Source: Eggerthella lenta DSM 2243
GTDB taxonomy: Bacteria; Actinomycetota; Coriobacteriia; Coriobacteriales; Eggerthellaceae
Reading direction: 5' to 3'
Length of the DNA stretch: 64,000 nucleotides
NCBI RefSeq assembly: GCF_000024265.1
Contig: NC_013204.1
Location: 2,856,501 to 2,920,500 of the forward strand
Shown here piece by piece: positions 40,831 to 49,570 of the stretch. Made by a program: the position numbers and the translations under genes. Within the stretch, counting starts at the first letter, position 1; the number at the start of each line of letters is the position of its first letter. Below the pieces are notes generated by a model, which saw only the letters and a list, made by a program, of their open reading frames with translations, searched no databases and was not told where the DNA came from.

Positions 40831-41835
40831 ATGGATATCTATCTGAGTCATAGTTCGTCGCTGACGTTCTGGTCGTCTTTCGAAATCAGCTCGGGTGCGC
40901 TCGCGCGCTGTCAGGACTCCAGAAGCCCTTCCTGGAGAAAAGACGAACCGCTGCCCTCAGAATGCAAGGTCACCGAACTCCTGATCCGCGAGCTTGCCAG
41001 AATGCCGGAGCTCGAGGGCATCGCGCTCCCCCTGCACGTCATCGTGTCGATCCAAGCGGCACGCAGCAGATGCGGGAAAGTCGCCTGCCACGTGAGCTCC
41101 GCAATGTTTCCCAGAGGATCGTTCGTACGCATCGCCCGCAACGTGCTTGCAAGCTCGCCCGAGCTCTGCTTCGTGCAAATGGCTTCGGAGCTGTCGCTTC
41201 CCGCGCTGATCAGGCTTGGATTCGAGTTGTGCGGCACATATGGAGTGGCAACGGTTGGAAAAGCGGACTTCCGGTTCGAGCGCCCCTTCACCACTCCCGC
41301 CCGCCTCGCGCGCTTCCTGGACAAAGCCGCGAACATGCCGGGAACCGTCAAAGCCCGAAAAGCCCTCAAGCACCTCGTCGCAGGCTCCGCCTCCCCGATG
41401 GAAACGACCATGGCCATGCTGCTCTGCCTCCCGCTCCGCATGGGCGGGTACGCGCTTCCCCAACCGCGTATGAACCACGCCGTGAACCCTCGAGGGCGAT
41501 CGAGGCTCGCAGTCGATGACAAATGCTACTATTGTGATTTGATCTGGCCGAACGCGAACATCGCGCTTGAATACGACGGCCGCGAGCACCATGGAACCGT
41601 CAACAAGATGGCCGACGACGCGACACGGCGCAACAACCTGCTCGACCGCGGCGTCTCCGTCTTGACCGTCACAACGAGAACGGTCCGAAACCTCATCGAG
41701 CTCGATCATATCGCACGCACCCTGTCGAGGCAGCTCGGGTTCCGTCCGCGATACGACCAGCAAGCGTGGCGCACCAAACAGCACGAGCTGCACGGCGAAC
41801 TGCTGGGCTCCTCCTTCATGACGGTTGCCATGTGA
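40831..41835 (+). CDS. Orphan protein with C-terminal Vsr/DUF559-like nuclease fold
   Basis: 334 residues. The N-terminal 200 residues resemble nothing I can name ('MDIYLSHSSSLTFWSSFEIS'; many Arg/Ala helices). The C-terminal 110 residues look like a PD-(D/E)xK/very-short-patch-type nuclease: an upstream Glu in 'SPMETTMAMLLCL', 'CYYCDLIWPNANIALEYDGR' with Asp and Glu, 'HHGTVNKMADDATRRNNLL' and 'GVSVLTVTTRTV'. The N-terminal helices could act like AbiEi-type antitoxin folds, but that is conjecture. It stands alone. ATG 40831 lacks a strong ribosome site. Confidence 0.7.
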   Translation: MDIYLSHSSSLTFWSSFEISSGALARCQDSRSPSWRKDEPLPSECKVTELLIRELARMPELEGIALPLHVIVSIQAARSRCGKVACHVSSAMFPRGSFVRIARNVLASSPELCFVQMASELSLPALIRLGFELCGTYGVATVGKADFRFERPFTTPARLARFLDKAANMPGTVKARKALKHLVAGSASPMETTMAMLLCLPLRMGGYALPQPRMNHAVNPRGRSRLAVDDKCYYCDLIWPNANIALEYDGREHHGTVNKMADDATRRNNLLDRGVSVLTVTTRTVRNLIELDHIARTLSRQLGFRPRYDQQAWRTKQHELHGELLGSSFMTVAM

Positions 41836-42257
41836 GGGGAAAATCCCCGTCTGATGGTAAAAACGAAACGGTTGGGCAATCTCGAACCCTAGGAAAAGCG
41901 CACCCGAGAGCGACGCGTGAAAGCAAACGGAGCATAACCCCAGGTGGCGGAAAAATCGATCGGCGAAGACGGTCCGGCCGAATTACCCAACCGATCGATT
42001 TCTACCGCACAGGGCAAAAAAGTGCGACACGCGCGCAAGAGCGCCGCTAAGAGACGGGAAAGACGAGGGCGACAGGACGCGCAGAAGCGCGAAGGCAGCG
42101 CAAAGGCGGGGGAGGCGCTGCGGGGAAAAGATGACAGGGACGAAAGATGCCGCAGGGACGCGCAGAAGCGCGAAGTCGCGGATCCAACGCGCGAAGGGCC
42201 GCATCTTGCTCGATGCGGCCCTTCGGCTAGGAGAGGGGATGGTGCGTGTCGCGCAGG
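41836..42257. other. 422-base structured gap between nuclease-like gene and htrA
   Basis: No gene. It holds an inverted repeat AAATCGATCGG (41953-41963) / CCGATCGATTT (41991-42001), and a 20-base direct repeat (GGACGCGCAGAAGCGCGAAG) at 42075-42094 and 42156-42175, 81 bases apart, within two related A/G-rich units. The htrA terminator follows. Confidence 0.55.
42192..42225 (-). terminator. Terminator of the htrA-type gene
   Basis: CGAAGGGCCGCAT (42192-42204) and ATGCGGCCCTTCG (42213-42225) form a perfect 13-base stem 32 bases past the stop. There is no strong T tract. Confidence 0.65.
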
Positions 42258-43718
42258 CTAGGCAGCGTCCTGCTGGGAGCTGCCGGAGCCGCCGCCGAAC
42301 AGGCGCTCGAGCATAGACTCCTGCGCGCTGTTCTGCTGGGTCGACGCGCTCTGGGAGCTTTCATCGGAGCCGAGCGTGACCTCGACTTGCTTGGTCTCGC
42401 CGTTGCGGTTCACGTCGAGCGTCACCTTGTCGCCCGGGTTCTTGGAGCGCACGTCCAGCATGAGGTCGCTGGCGGATGCGACGTCCTTGCCGTCGAACTT
42501 CGTGACGATGTCGCCCTCCTGCAAGCCGGCTTCGGCCGCGCCGGAGCCTTCGCTGACGGCCGCCACGTAGGCGCCTTCGTCAACGGACAGGCCGTAGCGC
42601 TTGGCGTTCTGCGCGTTCACGGTGGAGAGGGACACGCCGAGCTGCGCATGGGTCGGGGTCTTGCCGTCGATGATCTGCTGGGCGAGGTTCACCGCGTAGT
42701 TCACCGGGATGGCGAAGCCGACGCCAGAGTAGTTGCCGGAGTACGACGTGATCAGCGTGTTGATGCCGATGAGCTTGCCGTCCGCGTCGACGAGCGCGCC
42801 GCCGGAGTTACCGGGGTTGATAGCGGCGTCAGTCTGGATCATATTCGGGTAGATGGTGGATTCGCCCGTGCTGTTGCCGTACTGGTCGGTGGAGGCGTTC
42901 ACAATCTGAGAACGGCTCGTGGCCGACACGATACCGGTGGCAACGGACTGTTCGAGGCCGAACGGGCTGCCGATGGTCATGACCCACTCGCCGATGACGA
43001 GCTTGTCGGAGTCGCCGATCTCGATGGGCGTAAGGCCGCTGGCATCCTTGGCCTTGATGACCGCGACGTCGGAGCTGGGATCGCTGCCCACGACCTCGGC
43101 GTCGTAGGTCTCGCCCGCGATGGTGACCTTGTACGCGCTGCCGCCTTCTACGACGTGGTTGTTCGTGATGATGTAGCCGTCGGCGGTGAGCACGACGCCG
43201 CTTCCCAGCGAGGACTTCGTCAGCGTGCCGGCTTCAGATCCGTTGCCGGCCCCAAAACCGTACATGCCGCCCGCATTGGACTGGTTCGTGTACACATCGA
43301 TGGCGGCCACGGAGGGAAGCGCCTTCTGCGCGACGGCCTCTGCCAGCGTCTGGTCGGACTCGGCGTCGGTAGCGTTGATGCTGCCGGAGTTTTGCGAACC
43401 CAGCTGCGTCGCAGACGAAGAGGATCCGGAATCGTTACCGCCCGCAGTGGCTTGCCAGATGCCGAAGCCGCCCAAACCGATGGCGCAGGCGACGGCGGCA
43501 CCGCAGAAGGCGAGCAGGAACGTGCGTCCGCCGTGCGACTTCTTCTCGACGGTCACTCCTCCTGCCGGATGCTGCGGGTGCTGAGGCTGCTGATAGTACT
43601 GCTGTTGCTGCTGATAATAAGGCTGCTGCCCCATGGGGGCGGCATGCTGGGCATGCTCGTCGCCCTGCGTCGGCGGCACGGGGCCGTTGCCGGGGGTGCT
43701 GCCATGCGTATCGGTCAT
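42258..43718 (-). CDS. HtrA/DegP-type serine protease with PDZ domain
   Basis: 486 residues. A Gln/Pro-rich cytoplasmic segment (1-80, 'PYYQQQQQYYQQPQH'), one membrane helix ('TFLLAFCGAAVACAIGLGGF'), and a trypsin-like domain with the triad His in 'IITNNHVVEGG', Asp in 'SSDVAVIKAKD' and Ser in 'INPGNSGGALVDADG'. A PDZ domain follows ('GAYVAAVSEGSGAAEAGLQE', 'GDIVTKFDGKDVASASDLML'). It is an envelope quality-control protease. ATG 43718 has an AAGGAG site; a GTG at 43727 lies too close to it. The upstream region holds a palindromic operator candidate. Confidence 0.94.
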   Translation of the reverse strand: MTDTHGSTPGNGPVPPTQGDEHAQHAAPMGQQPYYQQQQQYYQQPQHPQHPAGGVTVEKKSHGGRTFLLAFCGAAVACAIGLGGFGIWQATAGGNDSGSSSSATQLGSQNSGSINATDAESDQTLAEAVAQKALPSVAAIDVYTNQSNAGGMYGFGAGNGSEAGTLTKSSLGSGVVLTADGYIITNNHVVEGGSAYKVTIAGETYDAEVVGSDPSSDVAVIKAKDASGLTPIEIGDSDKLVIGEWVMTIGSPFGLEQSVATGIVSATSRSQIVNASTDQYGNSTGESTIYPNMIQTDAAINPGNSGGALVDADGKLIGINTLITSYSGNYSGVGFAIPVNYAVNLAQQIIDGKTPTHAQLGVSLSTVNAQNAKRYGLSVDEGAYVAAVSEGSGAAEAGLQEGDIVTKFDGKDVASASDLMLDVRSKNPGDKVTLDVNRNGETKQVEVTLGSDESSQSASTQQNSAQESMLERLFGGGSGSSQQDAA

Positions 43719-43850
43719 GTGCTTCACGCTCCTTCGATTCGTGCTGGTCTATGATCGCCAAGCTTTTCATTTTTGAATGCCGTCACCTTAGCACGCTCCT
43801 TCCCAGATCAGAGACGCTTGCGAGCAAATGTCACCTTTGCGTCATGGAAT

Positions 43851-43890
43851 TACACCATTTGGTGTACGGAACGCAACCGAGTTGTACACC
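43851..43890. promoter_or_regulatory. Palindromic operator candidate with a third half-site
   Basis: TACACCATTTGGTGTA (43851-43866) is a perfect 7-base inverted repeat with a 2-base centre, and GTACACC recurs at 43884-43890. It lies in the divergent region between htrA (start 43718) and the gene at 44012, so it could control either. Confidence 0.5.
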
Positions 43891-44011
43891 CGCAGGCGCA
43901 CGCGAGCGACGCATGCCGCCCGAACAGCCGATTTTCCGAAGAACTTTGCTACGCGAAGCGGGCGGCGCATGTAAGATACGAACGAACAACGATGCCGTCG
44001 GAGGAGATCGC

Positions 44012-44545
44012 ATGGCCGAATCGCCGCGACCGCGCCGCAGCGCGGGAACATGGTTCCAATCCCTGTACGTCCGCGTGCTGTTGCGGTTGCTGCCGCATCT
44101 GATCAACGTCTTCAAGCACGTGTCGCCCAAGATCCGCGCGGAGGTTGATTACCTCGAGCCGGGCTACACGTTCATGTTATCCGTGAACGGGACGGATCTG
44201 GCGTGCGCATGCCGCCGCACCGCATCCGGCTCGTTCAAGCGCGTTCCTCCCGCCGCCATCGCCTCGGACGTGGAGCCCGGCAGCGGCGTGGCCAGCGCCG
44301 ACGCGCAGGCCTTCACCGTCGACTACGTCATCGCGTTCCGGTCGCTGGCCTATGCGTTCGCCTGCTTCACCGGCGGTATGACGCTGAAGGCGGCGCTCGC
44401 GCAGCGTGCGTTCTCCACGCGCGGGCCCAACAACACGGGCGTGGCCCTCACCTATATGTTCACGGCGCTGCTGAAGCTGTTCTTCGGTTGGCGCGCCGCG
44501 TACCGCACGCCGAAGCCGCTCGCACCGTCCGCCCCGCGCGCCTAG
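44012..44545 (+). CDS. Hypothetical protein, possibly SCP2-like
   Basis: 177 residues. It has a helical basic start ('WFQSLYVRVLLRLLPHLINV'), then a compact domain: 'YTFMLSVNGTDLACACRRTA', 'VDYVIAFRSLAYAFACFTGG' and 'MTLKAALAQRAFSTRGPNNT'. The 'F.L.VNGT' to 'GG.T...A....' progression resembles sterol-carrier-protein 2 domains that bind hydrophobic ligands, but the match is weak. ATG 44012 has a GGAGGAGATCGC site, preferred to the frame open to 43751. It lies 27 bases before the alcohol dehydrogenase gene and is probably cotranscribed, suggesting a role with lipid-like alcohols or aldehydes. Confidence 0.7.
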   Translation: MAESPRPRRSAGTWFQSLYVRVLLRLLPHLINVFKHVSPKIRAEVDYLEPGYTFMLSVNGTDLACACRRTASGSFKRVPPAAIASDVEPGSGVASADAQAFTVDYVIAFRSLAYAFACFTGGMTLKAALAQRAFSTRGPNNTGVALTYMFTALLKLFFGWRAAYRTPKPLAPSAPRA

Positions 44546-44572
44546 CGCTATCCAACCTGCAAGGAGAAGCCC

Positions 44573-45760
44573 ATGCAAGGATTCGAATTCTGTTGCCCCA
44601 CGAAAATCGTCTGCGGCGCGCATGCGCTGGACAAGCTGCCCGACGAGGTGGCCGACCGCGGCATGAAGCACCCGCTGGTGATGACCGACGCGGGCCTCGT
44701 GAAGCTGGGCGTGGCCGCGAAGCTGACCGGCGTGTTGGATGCCGCCGACGTGCCCTACGAGGTGTTCGACCAGGTGCCTCCCGACTCGTCGATGGACGTG
44801 GTGAACGAGGTGGCGCGCCTGTACGCCGAACGCGGCTGCGACGGGTTCGTGGCCATCGGCGGCGGCTCGGTCATCGACACGACGAAGGGCGCGGCCGCGT
44901 CGCTGGCCTGCGAGGGCGTGGACTTCGCCACGCTGCAAGGCTCGGAGATTCTGAAGGCCGACCTGCCGCCGTTCATCGCCGTGCCCACGACGGCCGGCAC
45001 CGGCAGCGAGGTGACGCTGGTCGCCGTGGTTGCCGACACGCACAAGCATGCGAAGCTGTCGTTCACCTCATACAAGCTGGTGCCGCACGTGGCCATCCTC
45101 GACCCCGCGCTCACCTCGTCGCTGCCGCCGAAGCTGACGGCCACCACCGGCATGGACGCGCTCACCCACGCCGTGGAGGCGCACACGTCCATCCAGAAGA
45201 ACCCCGTGTCCGACGCGTTCGCCGCGAAGGCGATCGAGCTGATCGCGGCGAACCTGCCCACGGCCTGCCGCGACGGCGCCAACACCGACGCGCGCACCAG
45301 CCTGGCGCTGGCCTCGCTCATGGCGGGCGCCGCGTTCTCGAACGCGATGGTGGGCATCGTGCACGCCATCGGCCACTCGCTGGGCGGCCTCTGCCACATC
45401 CCGCACGGCCAGGCCATGATGATGCTGCTCCCCCACTGCGTGCGGTTCAACCTGGATCGAGGCATCCACGCCGGCCTCTACGGCCAGCTGCTGGACGCCC
45501 TCGCGCCCGCGCGCGCCGCGGCCTTGGGCGCCACTGCGACGCCGGAAGCGCTCGATCGCGCGTTCCTCGACGAGCTGACCGCCTTGAACGACCTGTTCCA
45601 CCGCGAGTACGGCGTGCCGCTCACGCTGTCCGAGCTGGGCGTGTCGCGCGACGACCTGCCCGCCGTGGCCAAGCAGGCGCGCTACGACGGCGCCGCGCTG
45701 TACAACGAGACCGAGATCACGCTTGAGGACGCGATGACCGTCCTCGAAGCCGCCTACTAA
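44573..45760 (+). CDS. Iron-containing alcohol dehydrogenase
   Basis: 395 residues. Group III (Fe-ADH) features: 'FEFCCPTKIVCGAHALDKLP', the NAD region 'GFVAIGGGSVIDTTKGAAA', 'PTTAGTGSEVTLVAVV', 'TATTGMDALTHAVEAHTS' and the metal ligands in 'GIVHAIGHSLGGLCHIPHGQ'. It should oxidise an alcohol or reduce an aldehyde with NAD(P). An AAGGAG site precedes ATG 44573. It is followed 19 bases later by an aldehyde dehydrogenase gene, so the pair could convert an alcohol to an acid or the reverse. Substrate not predictable. Confidence 0.95.
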   Translation: MQGFEFCCPTKIVCGAHALDKLPDEVADRGMKHPLVMTDAGLVKLGVAAKLTGVLDAADVPYEVFDQVPPDSSMDVVNEVARLYAERGCDGFVAIGGGSVIDTTKGAAASLACEGVDFATLQGSEILKADLPPFIAVPTTAGTGSEVTLVAVVADTHKHAKLSFTSYKLVPHVAILDPALTSSLPPKLTATTGMDALTHAVEAHTSIQKNPVSDAFAAKAIELIAANLPTACRDGANTDARTSLALASLMAGAAFSNAMVGIVHAIGHSLGGLCHIPHGQAMMMLLPHCVRFNLDRGIHAGLYGQLLDALAPARAAALGATATPEALDRAFLDELTALNDLFHREYGVPLTLSELGVSRDDLPAVAKQARYDGAALYNETEITLEDAMTVLEAAY

Positions 45761-45779
45761 AGCAAGCGAAGGAGCCCGC

Positions 45780-47189
45780 ATGACCGCCACCCCCTCCTAC
45801 GAGAGCATCGCCGACGTCGAGGCCGCCGCGCAGAAGATGCGCGACTTCTTCCTGACCGGAGCCACGCTGGACGTCGACTACCGCCGCCAGGCGCTCGCGA
45901 AACTGAAGGCGTACCTCAAGGCGAATGAAGAGCGCATCCTGTCCGCGCTGACCGCCGACCTCGGCAAAGCCCCTTTCGAAGGCTACGCCACCGAGCTGGG
46001 CCTCGTCTACGACGAGATCAACACCTGCCTCAAGCACCTGAACAGCTGGTCGAAGCCGCGCCGCGTGCCCACCCCCATCGTGCACTTCCATTCCACGTCG
46101 AAGGTGCACCCCAGCCCCTTGGGCGTGGTGCTGGTGCTGAGCCCCTGGAACTACCCCGTGCAGCTGGCGCTCGTGCCCCTGGTGGACGCCATCGCGGCCG
46201 GCAACTGCGTGGCGCTCAAGCCCTCGCGCACGTCGAAGCACACGAGCGAGCTCTTGCTCGATATCCTGTCAAACGTGTTCCCGCCCGAGTTCGTCTGCGG
46301 CTTCCCCGGCTCCGGCGCGATGAACGACTGGCTGCTGGAGGTGCGCTGGGACCAGATATTCTTCACCGGCAGCCCGAACGTGGGCCATGCCATCATGGAG
46401 GCGGCGGCGAAGCACCTCACGCCCGTGGTGCTGGAGCTGGGCGGCAAGAGTCCCTGCATCGTGGACGAAACGGCGAACGTGAAGCGCGCAGCGCAGCGCG
46501 TGGCCTGGGGCAAGGGCATCAACTGCGGGCAGACGTGCGTCGCGCCCGACTACTTTCTCGTGCACGAGCGCGTGGCGGACGACTTCGTGCGGCAGCTGGA
46601 CGCGTGCTTCCACCAGTATTACGGCGAGGACATCCTCGCGTGCGACGAATGGCCGCACATGATCAGCCAACGCCACTTCGAACGCGTGATGGGGCTGATC
46701 GAACATCGCAACCCGGATGCCACGGTGGCGTTCGGCGGGCGCGGCGACGCAGGCACGCTGCGCATCGAGCCCACGTGCCTGCGCGGCGTGACGCTGGACG
46801 ACCCGGTGATGAACGAGGAGATTTTCGGCCCCGTGCTGCCGGTCATCACGTACAAGACGCTGGACGAGGCGTTCGCCATCGTGCGCACGTTCGAGAAGCC
46901 GCTGGCCACATACGTGTTCAGCGATGACAAGGCCGTGCAGCAGCGCGTCATCCGCGAGCTGCCGTTCGGCGGCGCCACCGTCAACGACGTCGTCATCCAC
47001 CTGGCCAACAACCACATGGGCTTCGGCGGCGTGGGCAACTCCGGCATGGGCGCCTACCACGGCAAGGTGGGCTTCGACTGCTTCACGCACTACAAGTCCA
47101 CGCTGAAGAAGGGCACCTGGATCGAGATGCCCATCCGCAACCCCCCGTTCGGCGACAAGATCAAGCTGCTGCGCATGCTGATGCGCTAG
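45780..47189 (+). CDS. Aldehyde dehydrogenase (ALDH3-like)
   Basis: 469 residues. Class 3-type features: 'LKAYLKANEERILSALTADL', 'LVLSPWNYPVQLALVPLVDA', 'IFFTGSPNVGHAIMEAAAKH', catalytic Glu in 'VVLELGGKSPCIV', catalytic Cys in 'GKGINCGQTCVAPDYFLVHE', and 'EEIFGPVLPVITYKTLDEAF'. The C-terminal 'WIEMPIRNPPFGDKIKLLRM' is amphipathic and could touch the membrane. It oxidises aldehydes to acids with NAD(P). The ATG follows a GAAGGAG site, in operon with the Fe-ADH and the 44012 gene. Confidence 0.95.
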   Translation: MTATPSYESIADVEAAAQKMRDFFLTGATLDVDYRRQALAKLKAYLKANEERILSALTADLGKAPFEGYATELGLVYDEINTCLKHLNSWSKPRRVPTPIVHFHSTSKVHPSPLGVVLVLSPWNYPVQLALVPLVDAIAAGNCVALKPSRTSKHTSELLLDILSNVFPPEFVCGFPGSGAMNDWLLEVRWDQIFFTGSPNVGHAIMEAAAKHLTPVVLELGGKSPCIVDETANVKRAAQRVAWGKGINCGQTCVAPDYFLVHERVADDFVRQLDACFHQYYGEDILACDEWPHMISQRHFERVMGLIEHRNPDATVAFGGRGDAGTLRIEPTCLRGVTLDDPVMNEEIFGPVLPVITYKTLDEAFAIVRTFEKPLATYVFSDDKAVQQRVIRELPFGGATVNDVVIHLANNHMGFGGVGNSGMGAYHGKVGFDCFTHYKSTLKKGTWIEMPIRNPPFGDKIKLLRMLMR

Positions 47190-47201
47190 GATCCGCACCA
47201 A

Positions 47202-47230
47202 CGCCGTCGACGCTTCGGCAGTCGACGGCG
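47202..47230. terminator. Bidirectional terminator between aldehyde dehydrogenase and flavodiiron genes
   Basis: CGCCGTCGAC (47202-47211) and GTCGACGGCG (47221-47230) form a perfect 10-base stem with a 9-base loop between the two convergent genes. Confidence 0.65.
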
Positions 47231-47232
47231 CC

Positions 47233-48417
47233 TTAGCCCTTTACGCCCTGCTTGATGGTCTCCTGCAACCGAGCCAGATGATCCTCGTCCTCGATCCACT
47301 GGTGGCTCAGCGTGCCCAGAGGCAAGTCGAAGCCGCACGCCTCCAACGCCGCAGCAACCTCGTCGGGACCGTTGGTCCCCCAACCGTAGGAACCGAACGG
47401 GATGCCCACGCGCCCCTCCCAGCCTGCTTTCGGCGAGAGGCCCTTGAGATAGCACAAAAACGCGGCAACCGTGGGCATCATGCCGTTGTTCAGCGTTGGC
47501 GACCCTACGGCTACGAACTTCGCCGATAAAAGATCGGTCATGATGTCTGAGATATGGTTCGCCTTGAGGTCGAACAGCCGGGTGGGCACGCCGCACTCGA
47601 TGAACGCCTCCACGATTTCGAGCGCCATGTCCTCGGTGGTGTGCCACATGGAATCGTACACGACGATAGCGCTGTCATCGGGGGCGAGCGAACTCCACCG
47701 CCCGTACTCCCCCAGGATCTCGGCCACATGGCTGCGCCAGATGACGCCGTGGCTGGGAGCGATCATGTCGACCTCGCACCCTTCGAACGACTTGAGCGCC
47801 TTTTGAACATGGCGCGAGTACGGCATGACGATGTTGGCGTAGTATTTCTTCGCCTGCGCCAGCACCTCGGGCAGGCCCACCTCGTCGTCGAAGTGCTTCG
47901 ACGACGCGAAATGCTGGCCGAACGCGTCGTTGGAGAACAGGATGCGGTCGTATTCGGAATACGTGGCCATATTGTCGGGCCAGTGCACCATCATGGTCTG
48001 AGTGAAGGAAAGCGTTCGCTTGCCGATGCGCAGGGTATCGCCCGTCTTGACCGGCACGTAGCCGCGGTCGCCGTAATGGGCGGTCAAACCGTTCACACCG
48101 TGAGGACCGCTGGCGTAAATTTTCGCACGCGGAGCGAGGTAGGAAATGGCAGGAACCGCGCCGGAGTGATCTTGCTCTACGTGGTTGACGATGACGTGCT
48201 CGATACAGGCCGGATCGACCACCTCGCTGATACGCTCGATAAGTTCGCCGGCGAAAGCCGGTTTGCAGGTATCGATAAGGGTCACCTGCTCGTCCATGAT
48301 AAGGTAGGCGTTGTACGTGGAACCGCGATCCGTCGTGTATCCGTGGAAGTTGCGCTCGTTCCAATCGATGCCGCCCACCCAGTACACGTCGGGCTTCACC
48401 TTCACCGCATGCAGCAT
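47233..48417 (-). CDS. Flavodiiron protein (A-type flavoprotein)
   Basis: 394 residues. The N-terminal beta-lactamase-like domain carries the diiron ligands: 'VNHVEQDHSG' (H-x-E-x-D-H), 'MVHWPDN', 'LFSNDAFGQH' and 'APSHGVIWR'. The C-terminal flavodoxin domain has 'AIVVYDSMWHTTEDMALEIV', 'FVAVGSPTLNNGMMPTVAAF' and 'FGSYGWGTNGP'. It reduces O2 to water, or NO to N2O, and protects strict anaerobes. ATG 48417 has an AGGAG site 7 bases upstream, preferred to the open frame to 48489. No rubredoxin domain is fused; an external electron donor is needed. Confidence 0.95.
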   Translation of the reverse strand: MLHAVKVKPDVYWVGGIDWNERNFHGYTTDRGSTYNAYLIMDEQVTLIDTCKPAFAGELIERISEVVDPACIEHVIVNHVEQDHSGAVPAISYLAPRAKIYASGPHGVNGLTAHYGDRGYVPVKTGDTLRIGKRTLSFTQTMMVHWPDNMATYSEYDRILFSNDAFGQHFASSKHFDDEVGLPEVLAQAKKYYANIVMPYSRHVQKALKSFEGCEVDMIAPSHGVIWRSHVAEILGEYGRWSSLAPDDSAIVVYDSMWHTTEDMALEIVEAFIECGVPTRLFDLKANHISDIMTDLLSAKFVAVGSPTLNNGMMPTVAAFLCYLKGLSPKAGWEGRVGIPFGSYGWGTNGPDEVAAALEACGFDLPLGTLSHQWIEDEDHLARLQETIKQGVKG

Positions 48418-48437
48418 GGCCGCTCCTATCGTTCGCC

Positions 48438-48461
48438 GCCCCTCCCCCGACGGGGAGGGGC
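48438..48461. repeat. GC hairpin upstream of the flavodiiron gene
   Basis: GCCCCTCCCC (48438-48447) and GGGGAGGGGC (48452-48461) form a perfect 10-base stem with a 4-base loop, 20 bases upstream of the flavodiiron start. It could be a terminator of the MerR gene, a leader hairpin or a small REP unit. Confidence 0.45.
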
Positions 48462-48510
48462 TCTCGTCTCTCGGCTGAAATGTTATCACATGGAAAGCAA
48501 TTGCCGAGAG

Positions 48511-49320
48511 CTACCTCTTCTCCACCGGCACCTGGATCTCGGTGAGCCACTCCGATTCGGGAATGCCGCTCCATACGCCGTCGATGTAGCTCTCGCGCGG
48601 CAGATCGGTCAAGCGATAGCCGTTCCGCTCCACCCACTCCATCGCGAACGCGTAGGCGCGCGGCAGGTCCGCGTACGAACCGCGGTGCATGACGGACACC
48701 ACCGTGGCAGCCGGAACCTCCTCGAACACGATGCCGTCGGCTTCCACGCCGAAATCCTCCACAGCCTCGCTGTACTTCATGGTGATGTCGCGCTCTTTGT
48801 ACTCTCCATCGAGGTATTTGATGAAGCAGTACTCGGGCGTGGCGCATTTGAGGTCGGGGTTGGCCGCCTTTACGGCTCGCCCTATGGCGGGAATGACCTC
48901 GAAATACGCCGAATAGTCCGGCACCGTCATCGTTTTGGAGAACACGATGCAGCTGGGAATGTCTTTGATGGTTGCCTGATAGCCCATGGGAAACCCCTTT
49001 CCTTCGTCTGAAAGCATGAATGCGATGCGCGCGAGGCGATCCTGACGCGCGGCGAGTTCCCGTTCGATCTCACCGCGGCGCCGCACGAGGATAGGCTGCG
49101 GGTCGGCGCCGCGCACGATGGCGGTCACCTCGTCCACCGACAGCCCCGCCTGCCTGAGCGCCTGGATACGATGCAACTCTGCAAGCTGCTGGGTCGTGTA
49201 CAGGCGGTACCCGGTGACGCCGTCCACCGCAGCCGGCTTCAGAAGCCCGATGCGATCGTAGTGATGCAGCGTCTTGACGGTAGTTTTGCCCATCTTCGAG
49301 AACTCTCCGATGTAGAACAC
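48511..49320 (-). CDS. MerR family regulator with GyrI-like effector domain
   Basis: 269 residues. The MerR HTH is 'YIGEFSKMGKTTVKTLHHYD' followed by 'RIGLLKPAAVDGVTGYRLY', with a linker coiled coil ('RRRGEIERELAARQDRLARI'). The C-terminal 150 residues are a GyrI/BmrR-type ligand domain ('ATIKDIPSCIVFSKTMTVPD', 'VFEEVPAATVVSVMHRGSYA'). It should bind amphipathic or cationic compounds and activate a transport or detoxification gene. GTG 49320 has a GGAGGTG site, preferred to the open frame to 49374. Its target is unclear; the downstream flavodiiron gene is possible. Confidence 0.92.
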   Translation of the reverse strand: MFYIGEFSKMGKTTVKTLHHYDRIGLLKPAAVDGVTGYRLYTTQQLAELHRIQALRQAGLSVDEVTAIVRGADPQPILVRRRGEIERELAARQDRLARIAFMLSDEGKGFPMGYQATIKDIPSCIVFSKTMTVPDYSAYFEVIPAIGRAVKAANPDLKCATPEYCFIKYLDGEYKERDITMKYSEAVEDFGVEADGIVFEEVPAATVVSVMHRGSYADLPRAYAFAMEWVERNGYRLTDLPRESYIDGVWSGIPESEWLTEIQVPVEKR

Positions 49321-49570
49321 GGTTCTCACCTCCTTCTCATCGCATTCAACAGCCTCCCGCAACGGGAGGGTCAAGGGGTTGCCTGAAATCAGTATCGCTC
49401 ACCCCTTGCGCGTGCGATCCGAGAACATGAGGAGGTTTTGCGACTCGTGAAACAATTCGTCAACGACTGACGTGTTTGAAGCGAAAGGCTTTCTCACGAA
49501 TTTCTTTCAGGTTGTTTTCAACATCCGCCGATAAGCTAGAAGCAGGCCGACCCAAGAGAAAGGTGCGAGC

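Noticed and set aside
42075-42175. Direct repeat as a CRISPR array
   Set aside because: Only two repeat copies with related, not unique, intervening sequence, and no cas genes.
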